NCBI RefSeq assembly: GCF_002947535.1
Contig: NZ_PUAP01000032.1
Span: 1-44,345 of the forward strand
Direction of reading: 5' to 3'
Length of the DNA stretch: 44,345 nt
DNA from: Enterococcus mundtii
GTDB lineage: Bacteria > Bacillota > Bacilli > Lactobacillales > Enterococcaceae
Shown here: in pieces, positions 33,597-42,588 of the stretch
How positions within the stretch are numbered: position 1 is the stretch's first letter
How the letters are laid out: each line of letters starts with the position of its first letter
The notes under the pieces: model-generated
Seen by the model: the letters and a program-made list of their open reading frames with translations, nothing else
Databases searched by the model: none
Told to the model about the DNA's origin: nothing
Position numbers and translations under genes: made by a program

Positions 33597-33935
33597 TTAT
33601 TCTTCGATTTCTTGAATTTTTTTGATATATCCTTGCAGCGTTTGATCTTCAGGATACTGTTCATTGATATAGTTCGTCAATTCCGTCAACAATTGTTCAC
33701 GAACGACATAATCAGAAAAAAGGTGGAGCTTTTTTTCGTAATTCTCCAAGATCTTGCTCGTACGTTTGATATTATCATAAACTGCTTGACGACTGACTTC
33801 ATATTCTTCAGCGATTTCTCCAAGTGAAAAATCATCTGCATAATATAATTCCATATAATTCATTTGTTTCTCAGTCAACAGTGTCGAATAAAATTCAAAA
33901 AGAGCATTCATCCGATTGGTTTTCTCAATTTCCAT
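33597..33935 (-). CDS. ylxM: YlxM/p13-like helix-turn-helix protein
   Basis: A 112-residue protein with an HTH ([20 protein letters not shown]) and [17 protein letters not shown]. The YlxM family is always next to ffh and is linked to SRP function in streptococci. The start is chosen for GAGGTGAG upstream. It overlaps the end of the DUF523 gene by 11 bp. Confidence 0.94.
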   Translation of the reverse strand: MEIEKTNRMNALFEFYSTLLTEKQMNYMELYYADDFSLGEIAEEYEVSRQAVYDNIKRTSKILENYEKKLHLFSDYVVREQLLTELTNYINEQYPEDQTLQGYIKKIQEIEE

Positions 33936-34398
33936 TCAACTCACCTCGTTGATCCGTCCACTCTTCTTCTGAGCAGACACTGATTTTTTGTTGGAGAAAA
34001 TAGGCGGTGGCTACACCAATACCTTCTTTCAGACCTCCGGTGAAACTACCATCATAGATAGTTGACGAGCCGCAGGAAGGACTATTTGCTTTTAAGATCA
34101 ACGTTGAGATCTGCTTTTCCTTTAGAACTTGATAAGCATTGATCGCACCATTTTTATAGGCTTCTGTGACATCTTCTCCAGAGATCGTCATGACCATTGC
34201 CTGATGATTCCAGACATCAAACCCATCACCACCAACGATTTCTGCTGGTTCTCTTGGAATGGGCAAACCTCCTGCTACTTCTGGACAAATCAGGATGGCT
34301 TGACCTTCTGCCACGAGTTTTTTTAAGGCAGGGATTGTTTTATTCCCTCCATCATAGCGACATGAGATGCCACCTAAACAAGCACTGATACCGATCAT
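33925..34398 (-). CDS. DUF523 family protein
   Basis: A 157-residue protein with conserved cysteines: [15 protein letters not shown] at the start, [17 protein letters not shown], and [15 protein letters not shown]. The Cys pattern suggests metal or Fe-S binding, but the family has no settled function. It is the first gene of the ylxM-ffh transcript. AAAGGAG lies upstream of the ATG. Confidence 0.9.
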   Translation of the reverse strand: MIGISACLGGISCRYDGGNKTIPALKKLVAEGQAILICPEVAGGLPIPREPAEIVGGDGFDVWNHQAMVMTISGEDVTEAYKNGAINAYQVLKEKQISTLILKANSPSCGSSTIYDGSFTGGLKEGIGVATAYFLQQKISVCSEEEWTDQRGELNGN

Positions 34399-34436
34399 CG
34401 GACATTTTCTCCTTTAACTGAGCAAATTGCTTTTAT

Positions 34437-34442
34437 ATTATA
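34437..34442 (-). promoter_or_regulatory. Extended -10 promoter of the DUF523-ylxM-ffh operon
   Basis: Minus strand TGGTATAAT, an extended -10 (TGnTATAAT), without a good -35, 39 bp before the ATG. Confidence 0.5.
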
Positions 34443-34487
34443 CCATTTATTTAGCTGGTTAAATAGTCCTTGACCCCGATTCTGTGC

Positions 34488-34493
34488 TAAAAT
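34488..34493 (+). promoter_or_regulatory. Candidate extended -10 promoter of phoPR
   Basis: TGCTAAAAT is an extended -10 (TGn plus TAAAAT) about 32 bp before phoP. A TTGACC lies upstream but only 12 bp away, too close to act as -35. Confidence 0.4.
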
Positions 34494-34525
34494 AAAGGAG
34501 ATGAAATTTATCAAAAGGAGAATTT

Positions 34526-35230
34526 ATGAAAAAAGTACTAGTTGTTGATGACGAACCCTCAATTGTAACATTACTGACATTCAATCTTGAAAAAGAAGGA
34601 TATAAAGTAACCAGTGCTGCAGATGGTCAAGAAGGTCTTGATCTTGCATTGGAACATTCATATGATTTCATTATTTTAGATGTGATGCTTCCTTCGATCG
34701 ACGGAATCGCGATCACACAAAAACTCCGTCAAGAAAAAAATGATACACCTATATTGATCCTAACAGCTAAAGATGATCAAGTCGACCGAATCATCGGACT
34801 GGAGATCGGTGCGGATGATTATTTGACGAAACCCTTCAGCCCTCGGGAAGTTCTTGCACGAATGAAAGCCATCTTTCGTCGGATCGAACCCCGTAAAACT
34901 CAATCTGATGAGGCAGAACCAGAATACTTATCAATTGGACAAATCAAAGCCGACTTGACGAATTATCAAGTGACGATCGAGGATCAACCAATCGAACTCA
35001 CACCGAAAGAATTTGAGTTACTTGTTTATTTCATGAAACGCAAAGATCGAGTGATCGACCGAGATACACTGTTGGATCGTATCTGGAATTTTGATTTTTC
35101 TGGACAAAGTCGCATCGTTGATGTCCACGTCAGTCATTTACGCGAAAAAATCGAGCGTGATCCGAAACATCCTAAATATTTACTGACTGTTCGGGGCTTT
35201 GGCTATAAATTTCAGGAACCAAAACGATGA
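34526..35230 (+). CDS. phoP: Response regulator PhoP (OmpR family)
   Basis: A 234-residue regulator. The receiver has VVDDEPS, the phospho-acceptor Asp52 (FIILDVMLPSIDG) and LTAKDD with Lys near 101. The C-terminal winged helix has LTPKEFELLVYFMKRKDRVI and DVHVSHLREKIERD. AAAGGAG lies 8 bp before the ATG. It overlaps phoR by ATGA. The name rests on pairing with a PAS-containing kinase and on a Pho box before pstS nearby; the sequence alone would allow other OmpR members. Confidence 0.85.
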   Translation: MKKVLVVDDEPSIVTLLTFNLEKEGYKVTSAADGQEGLDLALEHSYDFIILDVMLPSIDGIAITQKLRQEKNDTPILILTAKDDQVDRIIGLEIGADDYLTKPFSPREVLARMKAIFRRIEPRKTQSDEAEPEYLSIGQIKADLTNYQVTIEDQPIELTPKEFELLVYFMKRKDRVIDRDTLLDRIWNFDFSGQSRIVDVHVSHLREKIERDPKHPKYLLTVRGFGYKFQEPKR

Positions 35231-36969
35231 AAAAACAATGGAAAAAATTCTCCGAGCGCTTGTTTTTTCTTCTCTTGTTGCTTGGCTTATTTTTTGGCGG
35301 ATGGCAGATCATCTCCCATTATTTCCAGCAACAGATCATTGAACAACAAGAAAGTTATTTGACAAAAAAAGCGCAGCTATTGGCACGTCAACTAGACGTC
35401 GAGAATCCTGATTCTGCTAATAATAAAGCCGTATTGGATGAATTTGTCCATCAATCCAATGAACGAGTGACGTTGATCGACCAAACTGGCACGATCATTT
35501 ATGACACAGAAGAATCTTCTTTGCATGAACAAAGAAAAACACGACCGGAAATCAAAGCGATTTTAGAAGGAAGTACGCTTGGCACTTCTCTTCGTAAGAG
35601 TACGACATTGAATGAGGAATTACTTTATGTCGCCTTGCCCATCAAAGTCAACGGAAAATTGGTAGCGATCATTCGTATCGCTGAGCCTACAAGTGGCTTT
35701 CTTCCTCGAACAGAAAGTTTTCGCCGGTGGGTATTCGGTTTCTTCTTGGTTTTCTTTCTTTTATTGACATTTATGATCTACTATCTGATTTACCAACGGA
35801 ACCAACCACTCAAAACAGTGATCCCTGTTTTGAAAAAGATGGTCAAGAATCCAGAACAAACGGAGATCATCATGCAGACTTCTGATCAATGGGAAGAATT
35901 GTACCAGACGATCAATGGCTTGAGTGAACAGATGTCCAAAATGTATCGCGCCTATACGACGACGGAAGAACAATTATACAGCTTGTTGAATGAATTGATG
36001 ATCGGTGTCTTTCTGATTGACTCGAATGCCACCTTGCGACTACTTAATCCAAAAATGCAAGTCCATTTAGGTGTCAAAGATTATCAAGAAAATCAACATT
36101 ACACAGAAGTGATCCGAGAACCAAAATTGATCCAATTGATCCATCAAGTTTCTCCGACTGAACCAATCGTTCATCAAGAAGTCACGATTGCTGACGGTAC
36201 GCAAACACTAGATATCAGCTTGCGTTATTTCAATAGTTCAGAAGATACTGGACAAATACTAGGCGTTGCTTACGATCTGACAAAAGTCAGACATTTAGAA
36301 AAAATGCAAAAAGATTTTGTCGGCAATGTCTCGCATGAATTAAAAACACCAGTCACTTCTTTGATCGGCTTTACTGAGACTTTATTGGACGGCGCAAAAG
36401 AAGACCCTGAAACACTGACTGAATTTCTATTGATCATGCAAAAAGATGCCATCCGTTTAGACAAACTGATCCGTGAAATCATTCAGTTATCAAAAGACGA
36501 AGAGAGTTTACATGAAACCCAAACGATCTATATGGAGCCTTATTTCCAACAGGTGATCCAAAGCTATCAACCAATGATCCGTAAAAAGCAGTTGACGATC
36601 AAATTGATTGGAGAAAATACTGCCTTTACGACACATCCTGATTTGCTTTACCCGATCATCAAAAACTTGTTTGAAAACGCGATCCAATATTCAAAAGAAG
36701 AAAGTGAGATCATCATTCGCTACGAAAGCCACGATCAGCTGATTTTCTCTGTACAAGATTTTGGTATTGGTATCGATCGTGAAGATCAAGAACGCATCTT
36801 TGAACGTTTTTATCGTGTGGATAAAGCGCGCAGTCGTCATTCTGGTGGTACAGGATTAGGATTGTCGATCGTGAAAGAATACGTGAACTTACTTCATGGT
36901 ACAGTGGAAATCGAGAGTCATCCTGGTATCGGCTCTACCTTTATTGTGACGATCCCTAAAATCAATTAA
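35227..36969 (+). CDS. phoR: Sensor histidine kinase PhoR
   Basis: A 580-residue kinase. One transmembrane helix is at about 12-32, an extracytoplasmic part follows to about 165, and a second helix is at 168-190. A PAS-like region spans about 255-350, then HisKA with FVGNVSHELKTP (His370) and HATPase_c with NLFENAIQYS, DFGIGIDREDQERIFERFY and GGTGLGLSIVKEY. It phosphorylates PhoP, probably when phosphate is short. phoP-phoR is followed by a long hairpin. Confidence 0.85.
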   Translation: MKKQWKKFSERLFFLLLLLGLFFGGWQIISHYFQQQIIEQQESYLTKKAQLLARQLDVENPDSANNKAVLDEFVHQSNERVTLIDQTGTIIYDTEESSLHEQRKTRPEIKAILEGSTLGTSLRKSTTLNEELLYVALPIKVNGKLVAIIRIAEPTSGFLPRTESFRRWVFGFFLVFFLLLTFMIYYLIYQRNQPLKTVIPVLKKMVKNPEQTEIIMQTSDQWEELYQTINGLSEQMSKMYRAYTTTEEQLYSLLNELMIGVFLIDSNATLRLLNPKMQVHLGVKDYQENQHYTEVIREPKLIQLIHQVSPTEPIVHQEVTIADGTQTLDISLRYFNSSEDTGQILGVAYDLTKVRHLEKMQKDFVGNVSHELKTPVTSLIGFTETLLDGAKEDPETLTEFLLIMQKDAIRLDKLIREIIQLSKDEESLHETQTIYMEPYFQQVIQSYQPMIRKKQLTIKLIGENTAFTTHPDLLYPIIKNLFENAIQYSKEESEIIIRYESHDQLIFSVQDFGIGIDREDQERIFERFYRVDKARSRHSGGTGLGLSIVKEYVNLLHGTVEIESHPGIGSTFIVTIPKIN

Positions 36970-36998
36970 TCGTGGACTTGGTAGGTATAAATGAACGA

Positions 36999-37042
36999 AG
37001 CGTCAACATCCAAAAACACTTCTGTTTTAGGATGTTGACGCT
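36999..37042. terminator. Hairpin between phoR and the P-type ATPase gene
   Basis: AGCGTCAACATCC pairs perfectly with GGATGTTGACGCT; AAAAC/GTTTT pair within. The T-run afterwards is weak (ATCTCTTT), but the position between convergent genes supports a terminator. Confidence 0.75.
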
Positions 37043-37069
37043 ATCTCTTTGTACCCAACAAATCTTGGC

Positions 37070-39523
37070 TCACTTCTTGAAAAATGGGAATACTTTTCTC
37101 CAACGTTTTTTCGTACGTGTCGTATCGATCTTATCTAAATGCAAATATTTTTCCACGAAAAAGGTCAACTGTCGAAAGATGGACTCGGCTGCGAAAAAGA
37201 GCATGACCACCATTAAGATAGACACTGGAGAAATGGCTGATATTGAAAATAGTTTATGCAAGAAGACAACAGAAAAGACGATTCCACTTGCACAAAACAG
37301 CATGATCCGTGTTCGAAATTGGTTCAATGGTTGACAGATTTTATAAAGAACTAAAAAGCCAACGACGATCAGCAACATGGTGGAAGCTGTCGAAGTGTCA
37401 GTTTTGTTAAGGTTCAAAATCGAACCACCCACGACTAAAGCCCCTACCACCATCATATCGGTCAAACCACCAGGAATGGCTTTTTCCAAGACATTCTCAA
37501 TGAATCGGCCTTTGATCCGGTTCTCGTTTTCTTCCAGAGCTAATAAAAAGGAAGGTAACCCGATCGTAAATAAACTGATCAATGTGATTTGTGAAGGTTC
37601 TAATGGGTAAGTAAAAGCAAATAGAACAGAAAAAACAGACAGTAAAAATGAAAAGATATTTTTTACTAAGAAGAGACTGGCAGAACGTTCGATATTGTTC
37701 ACGACACGTCGTCCTTCGCCAACGATCTCTGGCATTTTGGAAAAATCTGATTCCAATAAGACCACTTGTGCAGCTTGCATCGTCGCTTCATTTCCTGATG
37801 CCATCGCAATGCTACAATCGGCTTCTTTCATCGCCAAGATATCATTTACCCCATCCCCAGTCATCGCCACCGTATGCTTCTCTTTTAGTAAACGGACAAA
37901 CTCCTTTTTCTGTTCTGGTTTGACACGACCAAAGACGGTATATTTTTCCATGGCTTCTGGAAATTCTTCTTCCCTTAACGAGGAAACATCCACATAATGC
38001 TCAGCATTCAAAATACCCGCTTGTGTTGCAACATGAGCAACTGTCGCTGGGTTATCACCAGAAATCACTTTGATAGCAACTTCTTGTTTCTTAAAGTAAT
38101 TAAACGTTGCTTTCGCTTCTTGACGGATTGGATTGGCAATCAATAAATAACCTAATGGAATAACGGCTTCTTCCAAGTCTTCTTGTGACAGTACCCCTTG
38201 GTATTCACCGAAAACTAATACACGATAGCCTTGATCCGTATAAGCACTAAATTCAGAAGCATAACTCGTGAACGCTTCACGCAAGACCATTTCTGGTGCC
38301 CCAAGGACATACGTTTTATCCGTAAATGTCACGCTGCTATATTTTCTCACAGAAGAAAATGGTAAGATTCCTGTTGCCTCTCTGTCAGAATGCTTCGTGA
38401 AGTAATTTTTGATTGCTTGCATCGTTTCGTTGTCAGCTTCAATTGCCTGTGCGTAATCACCTAGTAATTCATCCAACTGATCTGCTGTTTGTTTTGCTAA
38501 AGGATTTTCAGGAATCAGCACACGCTGAACGTCCATCGCATTTTCAGTGATCGTTCCTGTTTTATCGACACATAATACATCCACTCGTGCTAATGTTTCG
38601 ATACTTTTCATGTCATGAAGTAACACTTGTTGTTTCGCTAAGCGTGTCGCACTCATTGCTAGTGCAATCGTTGTGAGTAGGTACAGCCCTTCAGGAATCA
38701 TCCCGATCAACGCAGCTTCCATCGACACAATGCTCTCTCTCAATGTATTACCATTGTAAAAATAGCTTTGAGAAAATAAGGTCAATCCAATGGGAATAAT
38801 AATGATCCCCACCCATTTGATGATCCTATCTAACGAAGCAATCATCTCTGATTGTTCTCCAGTACCCATTTCTTTTGCTTGCATCGTTAATTTAGCAATA
38901 TAAGATTCATTGCCGACTCGTGTCAACTGAACCTTCGCTTTACCCGCTACGATGAAGCTTCCCGACATCAATTCATCGCCGATTTCCTTAGTTATCTCAT
39001 CTGCTTCACCAGTCAATAGCGCTTCATTCACTTGTAGACTGCCGTCTATGATCTTTCCATCCGCGGGGATCTGGTCTCCTGTTTTTAGAATGACAAGATC
39101 ATCTAGCACTAATTCTTCAATAGTTATCTTCTGTTCTTGACCACTCCGTAATACCTTGACTGTTGCGGCATGTAACATGCTTAACTGATCTAAGATTTTT
39201 TTAGAATGGATCTCTTGATAGATCGCAATTCCAGTATTTGCCAGTATGACTGGTAAAAAAGTCAAATTTTTATAGGAGTTGACGACACATAAAAGAATAG
39301 CTAAGACTAAAAAAATCAGATTGAAATAAGTAAAGACATTCTCCATCACGATCTGTTTGTTCGTTTTAAATGTAGGACTCGTCGCTTGATTGACAGCGCC
39401 AACACGTATCCGCTCCTGTACCTGTTTGTCTGTCAGCCCTTCATTTTTGTTAGGCTCGATGCGTTCTAATTGTGCCAACATTTGTTGTAACTGTTTTTCT
39501 CGCTGTTTTTCTTTTCTTTTCAT
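37070..39523 (-). CDS. Cation-transporting P-type ATPase (CtpE-like)
   Basis: An 817-residue P-type ATPase. TGEAD is the actuator motif (171), GMIPEGL (274-280) the M4 ion site with PEGL as in calcium-type pumps, DKTGT (Asp320) the phosphorylation site, and MTGDGVNDILAMKEADCSIAM the hinge. Several membrane helices follow to residue about 780. No heavy-metal domain or CPC motif is present. It resembles mycobacterial CtpE-type calcium pumps and their Firmicute relatives; the ion is inferred. The N-terminus is Lys/Gln-rich, and the C-terminus is basic. Confidence 0.82.
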   Translation of the reverse strand: MKRKEKQREKQLQQMLAQLERIEPNKNEGLTDKQVQERIRVGAVNQATSPTFKTNKQIVMENVFTYFNLIFLVLAILLCVVNSYKNLTFLPVILANTGIAIYQEIHSKKILDQLSMLHAATVKVLRSGQEQKITIEELVLDDLVILKTGDQIPADGKIIDGSLQVNEALLTGEADEITKEIGDELMSGSFIVAGKAKVQLTRVGNESYIAKLTMQAKEMGTGEQSEMIASLDRIIKWVGIIIIPIGLTLFSQSYFYNGNTLRESIVSMEAALIGMIPEGLYLLTTIALAMSATRLAKQQVLLHDMKSIETLARVDVLCVDKTGTITENAMDVQRVLIPENPLAKQTADQLDELLGDYAQAIEADNETMQAIKNYFTKHSDREATGILPFSSVRKYSSVTFTDKTYVLGAPEMVLREAFTSYASEFSAYTDQGYRVLVFGEYQGVLSQEDLEEAVIPLGYLLIANPIRQEAKATFNYFKKQEVAIKVISGDNPATVAHVATQAGILNAEHYVDVSSLREEEFPEAMEKYTVFGRVKPEQKKEFVRLLKEKHTVAMTGDGVNDILAMKEADCSIAMASGNEATMQAAQVVLLESDFSKMPEIVGEGRRVVNNIERSASLFLVKNIFSFLLSVFSVLFAFTYPLEPSQITLISLFTIGLPSFLLALEENENRIKGRFIENVLEKAIPGGLTDMMVVGALVVGGSILNLNKTDTSTASTMLLIVVGFLVLYKICQPLNQFRTRIMLFCASGIVFSVVFLHKLFSISAISPVSILMVVMLFFAAESIFRQLTFFVEKYLHLDKIDTTRTKKRWRKVFPFFKK

Positions 39524-39666
39524 AACTAATCCCTCAACTTTTTTTCTACTCTTTAACCATACGTTATTTCGTCAAATAAATCCTCAGATATACCTGATAT
39601 TCTTCTTTCAAAACTGTCATATGGAAAAAATCGAAAACATCGAGGGATCGATCAGCTTTTTTAACT

Positions 39667-39702
39667 AAAAAAAGCTTAGATCCTCAATTGGGATCTAAGC
39701 TT
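39667..39702 (-). terminator. Terminator of pstS
   Basis: AAGCTTAGATCC pairs perfectly with GGATCTAAGCTT around a 7-nt loop, followed by T7 on the minus strand. It lies 56 bp after the pstS stop, so pstS is transcribed alone here. Confidence 0.92.
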
Positions 39703-39757
39703 AATGATCAATGGTAGTCGTTATGAATAAACTTTTGATTGAAAGATGTATTCAATC

Positions 39758-40642
39758 TTATGATAAGTTACCTTCTGCATCACGTTCAACTTGCATCAAA
39801 CTGATTGGTAGGTAGCCTAAATCTTTAACTGGTCCTTCTTGAACGGCATCAGTCATCATGAAGTCTAAGAATTTCTTCACTTCTGGTTCTGGCTCGCCAT
39901 TTGTATACATATGCTCATAAGACCAAATTTCCCAGCTATTGTCTGAGACATTTTCAGGAGTTGGCTCTACGCCGTTGATTTTCAACGCTTGAGTAGAATC
40001 ATCTAAATATGAGAAAGCTAAATAGCTGATCGCGCCTGGTGTTTGTGAAACGATTTGACGAACTGTTCCAGATGAATCTTGTTCTTGAGATTGTACTGGC
40101 ACTGCGCCATCTAATGCCCAGTATTCAAATGTTGCACGTGTTCCACTTCCGTTTGCACGGTTGATGACGTTGATTTCTTGATCTGCTCCGCCTAATTCAC
40201 TCCAGTTAGTGATCTTGCCAGTGAAGATGTCGATCAATTGTTCTTTTGTAATATCATCAACGCCTGTATCTTTATTTACGATTGGTGCCATTCCAACAAC
40301 TGCTACGCGATGGTCTACTAATTTACTTGCATCGATCCCATCTCTTTGTTCTGCAAATACATCAGAATTTCCGATTGTTACAGCGCCTGCTGCTACTTGA
40401 CTAAGTCCTGTTCCACTTCCGCCACCTTGAACAGAAATCTGATAGTTGGGATTTTCTTGTGTAAACATTTCTTGTGCAGCATCAACTAAAGGTTGCAAAG
40501 CGGTTGAACCGACCGCTACGATTTTTACTTGATCATCCGAACTAGCCGAGTTGCTTGCTGATCCATCCGTACTTCCTGAACCAGAACCACATCCAGCTAA
40601 GATAAAACCTAATACTCCTAAAGAAAATAAAACTTTTTTCAT
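39758..40642 (-). CDS. pstS: Phosphate ABC transporter substrate-binding lipoprotein PstS
   Basis: A 294-residue lipoprotein with signal MKKVLFSLGVLGFILAGC (lipobox LAGC, Cys18), a Gly/Ser linker and a PBP-like phosphate-binding fold. Ligand-contact segments visible are VGSTALQPLVDAAQ, VQGGGSGTGLSQVAAG and NRANGSGTRATFEY. It captures phosphate outside the membrane for PstCAB. No pstC, pstA or pstB follows; a strong terminator does. The promoter has phased PhoP-type repeats. GAAAGGGG lies ahead of the ATG. Confidence 0.95.
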   Translation of the reverse strand: MKKVLFSLGVLGFILAGCGSGSGSTDGSASNSASSDDQVKIVAVGSTALQPLVDAAQEMFTQENPNYQISVQGGGSGTGLSQVAAGAVTIGNSDVFAEQRDGIDASKLVDHRVAVVGMAPIVNKDTGVDDITKEQLIDIFTGKITNWSELGGADQEINVINRANGSGTRATFEYWALDGAVPVQSQEQDSSGTVRQIVSQTPGAISYLAFSYLDDSTQALKINGVEPTPENVSDNSWEIWSYEHMYTNGEPEPEVKKFLDFMMTDAVQEGPVKDLGYLPISLMQVERDAEGNLS

Positions 40643-40671
40643 TTGTATGCCCCTTTCTTAGTTACAAATTG

Positions 40672-40735
40672 ATTGTATCAGGGTACTGTAAATCCTAGAT
40701 ATTGAATATGTAAAGTTATTGTTAAGTTGTGTAAA
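40672..40735 (-). promoter_or_regulatory. Pho box and promoter of pstS
   Basis: Minus strand repeats, read 5' to 3': TTTACA (40730-40735), TTAACA (40720-40725), TTTACA (40709-40714), AATATC (40698-40703, poor) and TTTACA (40687-40692), spaced 10-11 bp. This is the pattern of tandem PhoP sites with consensus TT-ACA in Bacillus. The -10 is TACAAT (40672-40677); no good -35 exists, which fits activation by PhoP. Confidence 0.75.
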
Positions 40736-40748
40736 TATATCGTAAAAC

Positions 40749-40773
40749 AAAAAAACGTCCGAAAATGGACGTC
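40749..40773 (-). terminator. Terminator of the small membrane protein gene
   Basis: ACGTCC pairs with GGACGT around a 6-nt loop, followed by T7 on the minus strand, 12 bp after the stop at 40785. Confidence 0.85.
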
Positions 40774-40784
40774 CTACAAAAAAA

Positions 40785-41255
40785 CTATAACTTTTCCATA
40801 AATATGGATTTTTCACGGATCTCTGTATAATAGAATAGGCCGACTGCTAACGCAAAGGAAACAATCGCTATATAAAAACAAGGTTTGATGGTCAAAAAAT
40901 ACATCGCAGAATAGCTTGTATCTTTTAGTCCACTTTCACTTAATCCATTCGGACCGATGATGATCCTCGGTAATATCGAGAAATAAGATGTAAAGACCAG
41001 CATAGAAGAAAACTGGATCAAATGCCAATTATACTTTTTTATAAATGTTTTTGAAACGATCAAATTCACACTGATCAAAAAATAAAAAAGGGTCAATGTC
41101 GGAAAATTTTTGGAAATAATAAAGCCACTTCCATTGATGATGCCTAGAATCTCAGCACCTTGTACCACTGCATTCACCCATGTAAAAGGCAAAAGAAAAA
41201 TTGGGAAAAACCAAAGAAATAAATACAATTGTTCTAGTTTTATTCTCTTTTTCAT
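40785..41255 (-). CDS. Hypothetical membrane protein, four predicted helices
   Basis: A 156-residue protein starting MKKRIKLEQLYLFLWFFPIF, with hydrophobic segments at about 8-28, 42-68, 80-100 and 123-145. The start at 41255 has GGGAGG 7 bp upstream; the frame from 41288 is longer without a site. I do not recognise a family. It lies upstream of pstS in the same direction, but a terminator separates them. Confidence 0.7.
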   Translation of the reverse strand: MKKRIKLEQLYLFLWFFPIFLLPFTWVNAVVQGAEILGIINGSGFIISKNFPTLTLFYFLISVNLIVSKTFIKKYNWHLIQFSSMLVFTSYFSILPRIIIGPNGLSESGLKDTSYSAMYFLTIKPCFYIAIVSFALAVGLFYYTEIREKSIFMEKL

Positions 41256-41452
41256 ACAAAACCTCCCAAAAGACACTCCATCTATCATACTATATTCTAT
41301 TTCTCTAAAAAAACTGAGGGGAAAGACTAGTTTTTTAAGTATAAAGCAATGAGATTTTATTCATTTTATTCAGAATATTTCTAAAAAGAATTGATTATTC
41401 ATTGTTTGATTTTACAATAAAAAACAAGGGAAAGATTTGGAGGAATGTACCT

Positions 41453-41818
41453 TTGCGATTATGCTACATAAAAAAAACAATTTATTTATTGATGTGTGTA
41501 CCTTATTTTTATCTTGCACTACTTTTTGATTATTATTATCATTCGGTCAACCTATTTATACTATTGATGTTTTTGGCTTTTCTCCTTGGTTTTGCATTAA
41601 AGCGAGCCAATCGTTTAAAGACATTGTTTCTTGGCAATCTTTGCTCTACGATCACCTCTTATTTATTTTTTGCCAAATGTACAGAATGGCATTTTTTATA
41701 TCATCCCTTCTCTCCTGAAAAAATCATTCTACTTCTAGCTGGGGTTTACTTAATGCCACAGTTATTAGGGATCATTTGGGGAAGTATATTTGCTTATTCT
41801 CGTAGGCAAACAAAGTAA
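41453..41818 (+). CDS. Hypothetical small membrane protein
   Basis: A 121-residue protein with four hydrophobic segments (YLLMCVPYFYLALLF, LFILLMFLAFLLGFA, LGNLCSTITSYLFFA and IILLLAGVYLMPQLLGIIWG). The best start is TTG at 41453, with TTGGAGG about 9 bp upstream. TTG at 41402 would add 17 residues without a site. An ATG at 41445 sits out of frame and opens only eight codons. No family was recognised. A strong hairpin follows. Confidence 0.65.
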   Translation: MRLCYIKKTIYLLMCVPYFYLALLFDYYYHSVNLFILLMFLAFLLGFALKRANRLKTLFLGNLCSTITSYLFFAKCTEWHFLYHPFSPEKIILLLAGVYLMPQLLGIIWGSIFAYSRRQTK

Positions 41819-41839
41819 GCGTTAACTTTTTCAGACAGC

Positions 41840-41901
41840 AAAATAAAAGTAAAGTACCCAAAGACAGCTAGCGATCGTTGTGGATACTTTACTTTTATTT
41901 T
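41840..41901. terminator. Terminator downstream of the small membrane protein
   Basis: AAAATAAAAGTAAAGTA pairs with TACTTTACTTTTATTTT, 17 pairs, with CCCA/TGGA partly extending, around a GC-containing loop and ending in T-runs on both sides. It could serve the plus-strand membrane protein gene and the minus-strand Phd-like gene. Confidence 0.85.
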
Positions 41902-41964
41902 TATACTCTTTTTAAACGAGGTACAATGTTTGGCGAAGCAGTCAAGGCAACTCACCGTAATTTT

Positions 41965-42546
41965 TTATATTTCATGTAAATAAATTTTTTTGATGATCAG
42001 TTTATCGAATAATTGAGATTGACTATCTTGTTCACCGATGATTTCTGCGATCACGATTTTACCATTTGGTTTTTTTCTTAGTTGGTAATTGATTTTACCC
42101 GTCTCTGTCAATTCATTGAGCATATCGACAACACCGCCAAAACCGGTCTTCTTCGTAATGAATCCTAATGCTACCATTCGTTCATCAAGATTTTTAGCAG
42201 AGATAGACACACCTGTAACTAAATATTGTTTTAAGGCGCTAACTAATTCTTCTAACGATTCAGAAGTGGAGACGATGGCCGTGCGATTTTTTGTAAATGG
42301 TTCGTTTGTTACTGATTCACTTGCTTTTGTTTCTTCAGTTCCTGTCGCAACGAGTTGGCGAAGCGTAGCTAACTCTTGCAACAATGTTTCATATTGCTCT
42401 TGGGTCAACATCACACCAGCAACTTTTTCACGATTAAAAATATATACGCCTGTTTCAGCTTTTCTAGCTTGGTCAAACACATCCATCGGCGATCTTTTCA
42501 CTTCTGTAATCGAAGATGTAGGTACTTCTAGCTTCTTTAATTCCAA
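41965..42546 (-). CDS. Phd/YefM-like protein with a C-terminal extension
   Basis: A 193-residue protein whose first ~65 residues resemble Phd/YefM antitoxins: ITEVKRSPMDVFDQARKAETGVYIF, AGVMLTQEQYETLLQEL. A Thr/Glu-rich linker (about 66-95) leads to a second domain (95-190) with SISAKNLDERMVALGFITKKTGFGGVVDMLNEL, possibly a winged-helix-like part, which is unusual. Typical antitoxins are 75-90 residues. No RelE/Doc-like toxin gene is next to it: the next upstream gene is an Mga-like regulator, and downstream lies the terminator. Initiation is at TTG 42546 with AAAGGGGG 9 bp upstream. A non-TA DNA-binding regulator is an alternative. Confidence 0.65.
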   Translation of the reverse strand: MELKKLEVPTSSITEVKRSPMDVFDQARKAETGVYIFNREKVAGVMLTQEQYETLLQELATLRQLVATGTEETKASESVTNEPFTKNRTAIVSTSESLEELVSALKQYLVTGVSISAKNLDERMVALGFITKKTGFGGVVDMLNELTETGKINYQLRKKPNGKIVIAEIIGEQDSQSQLFDKLIIKKIYLHEI

Positions 42547-42588
42547 TGGATTTTCCCCCTTTGTTTTTCCAGTCCATTATAGCATATT

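Noticed and set aside
33263-33625. 120-codon plus-strand ORF
   Set aside because: It is antisense to the highly conserved Ffh coding frame and has no upstream site.
41902-41964. Small toxin gene next to the Phd-like gene
   Set aside because: Only about 60 bp remain between stop and terminator, with no ORF of toxin size.
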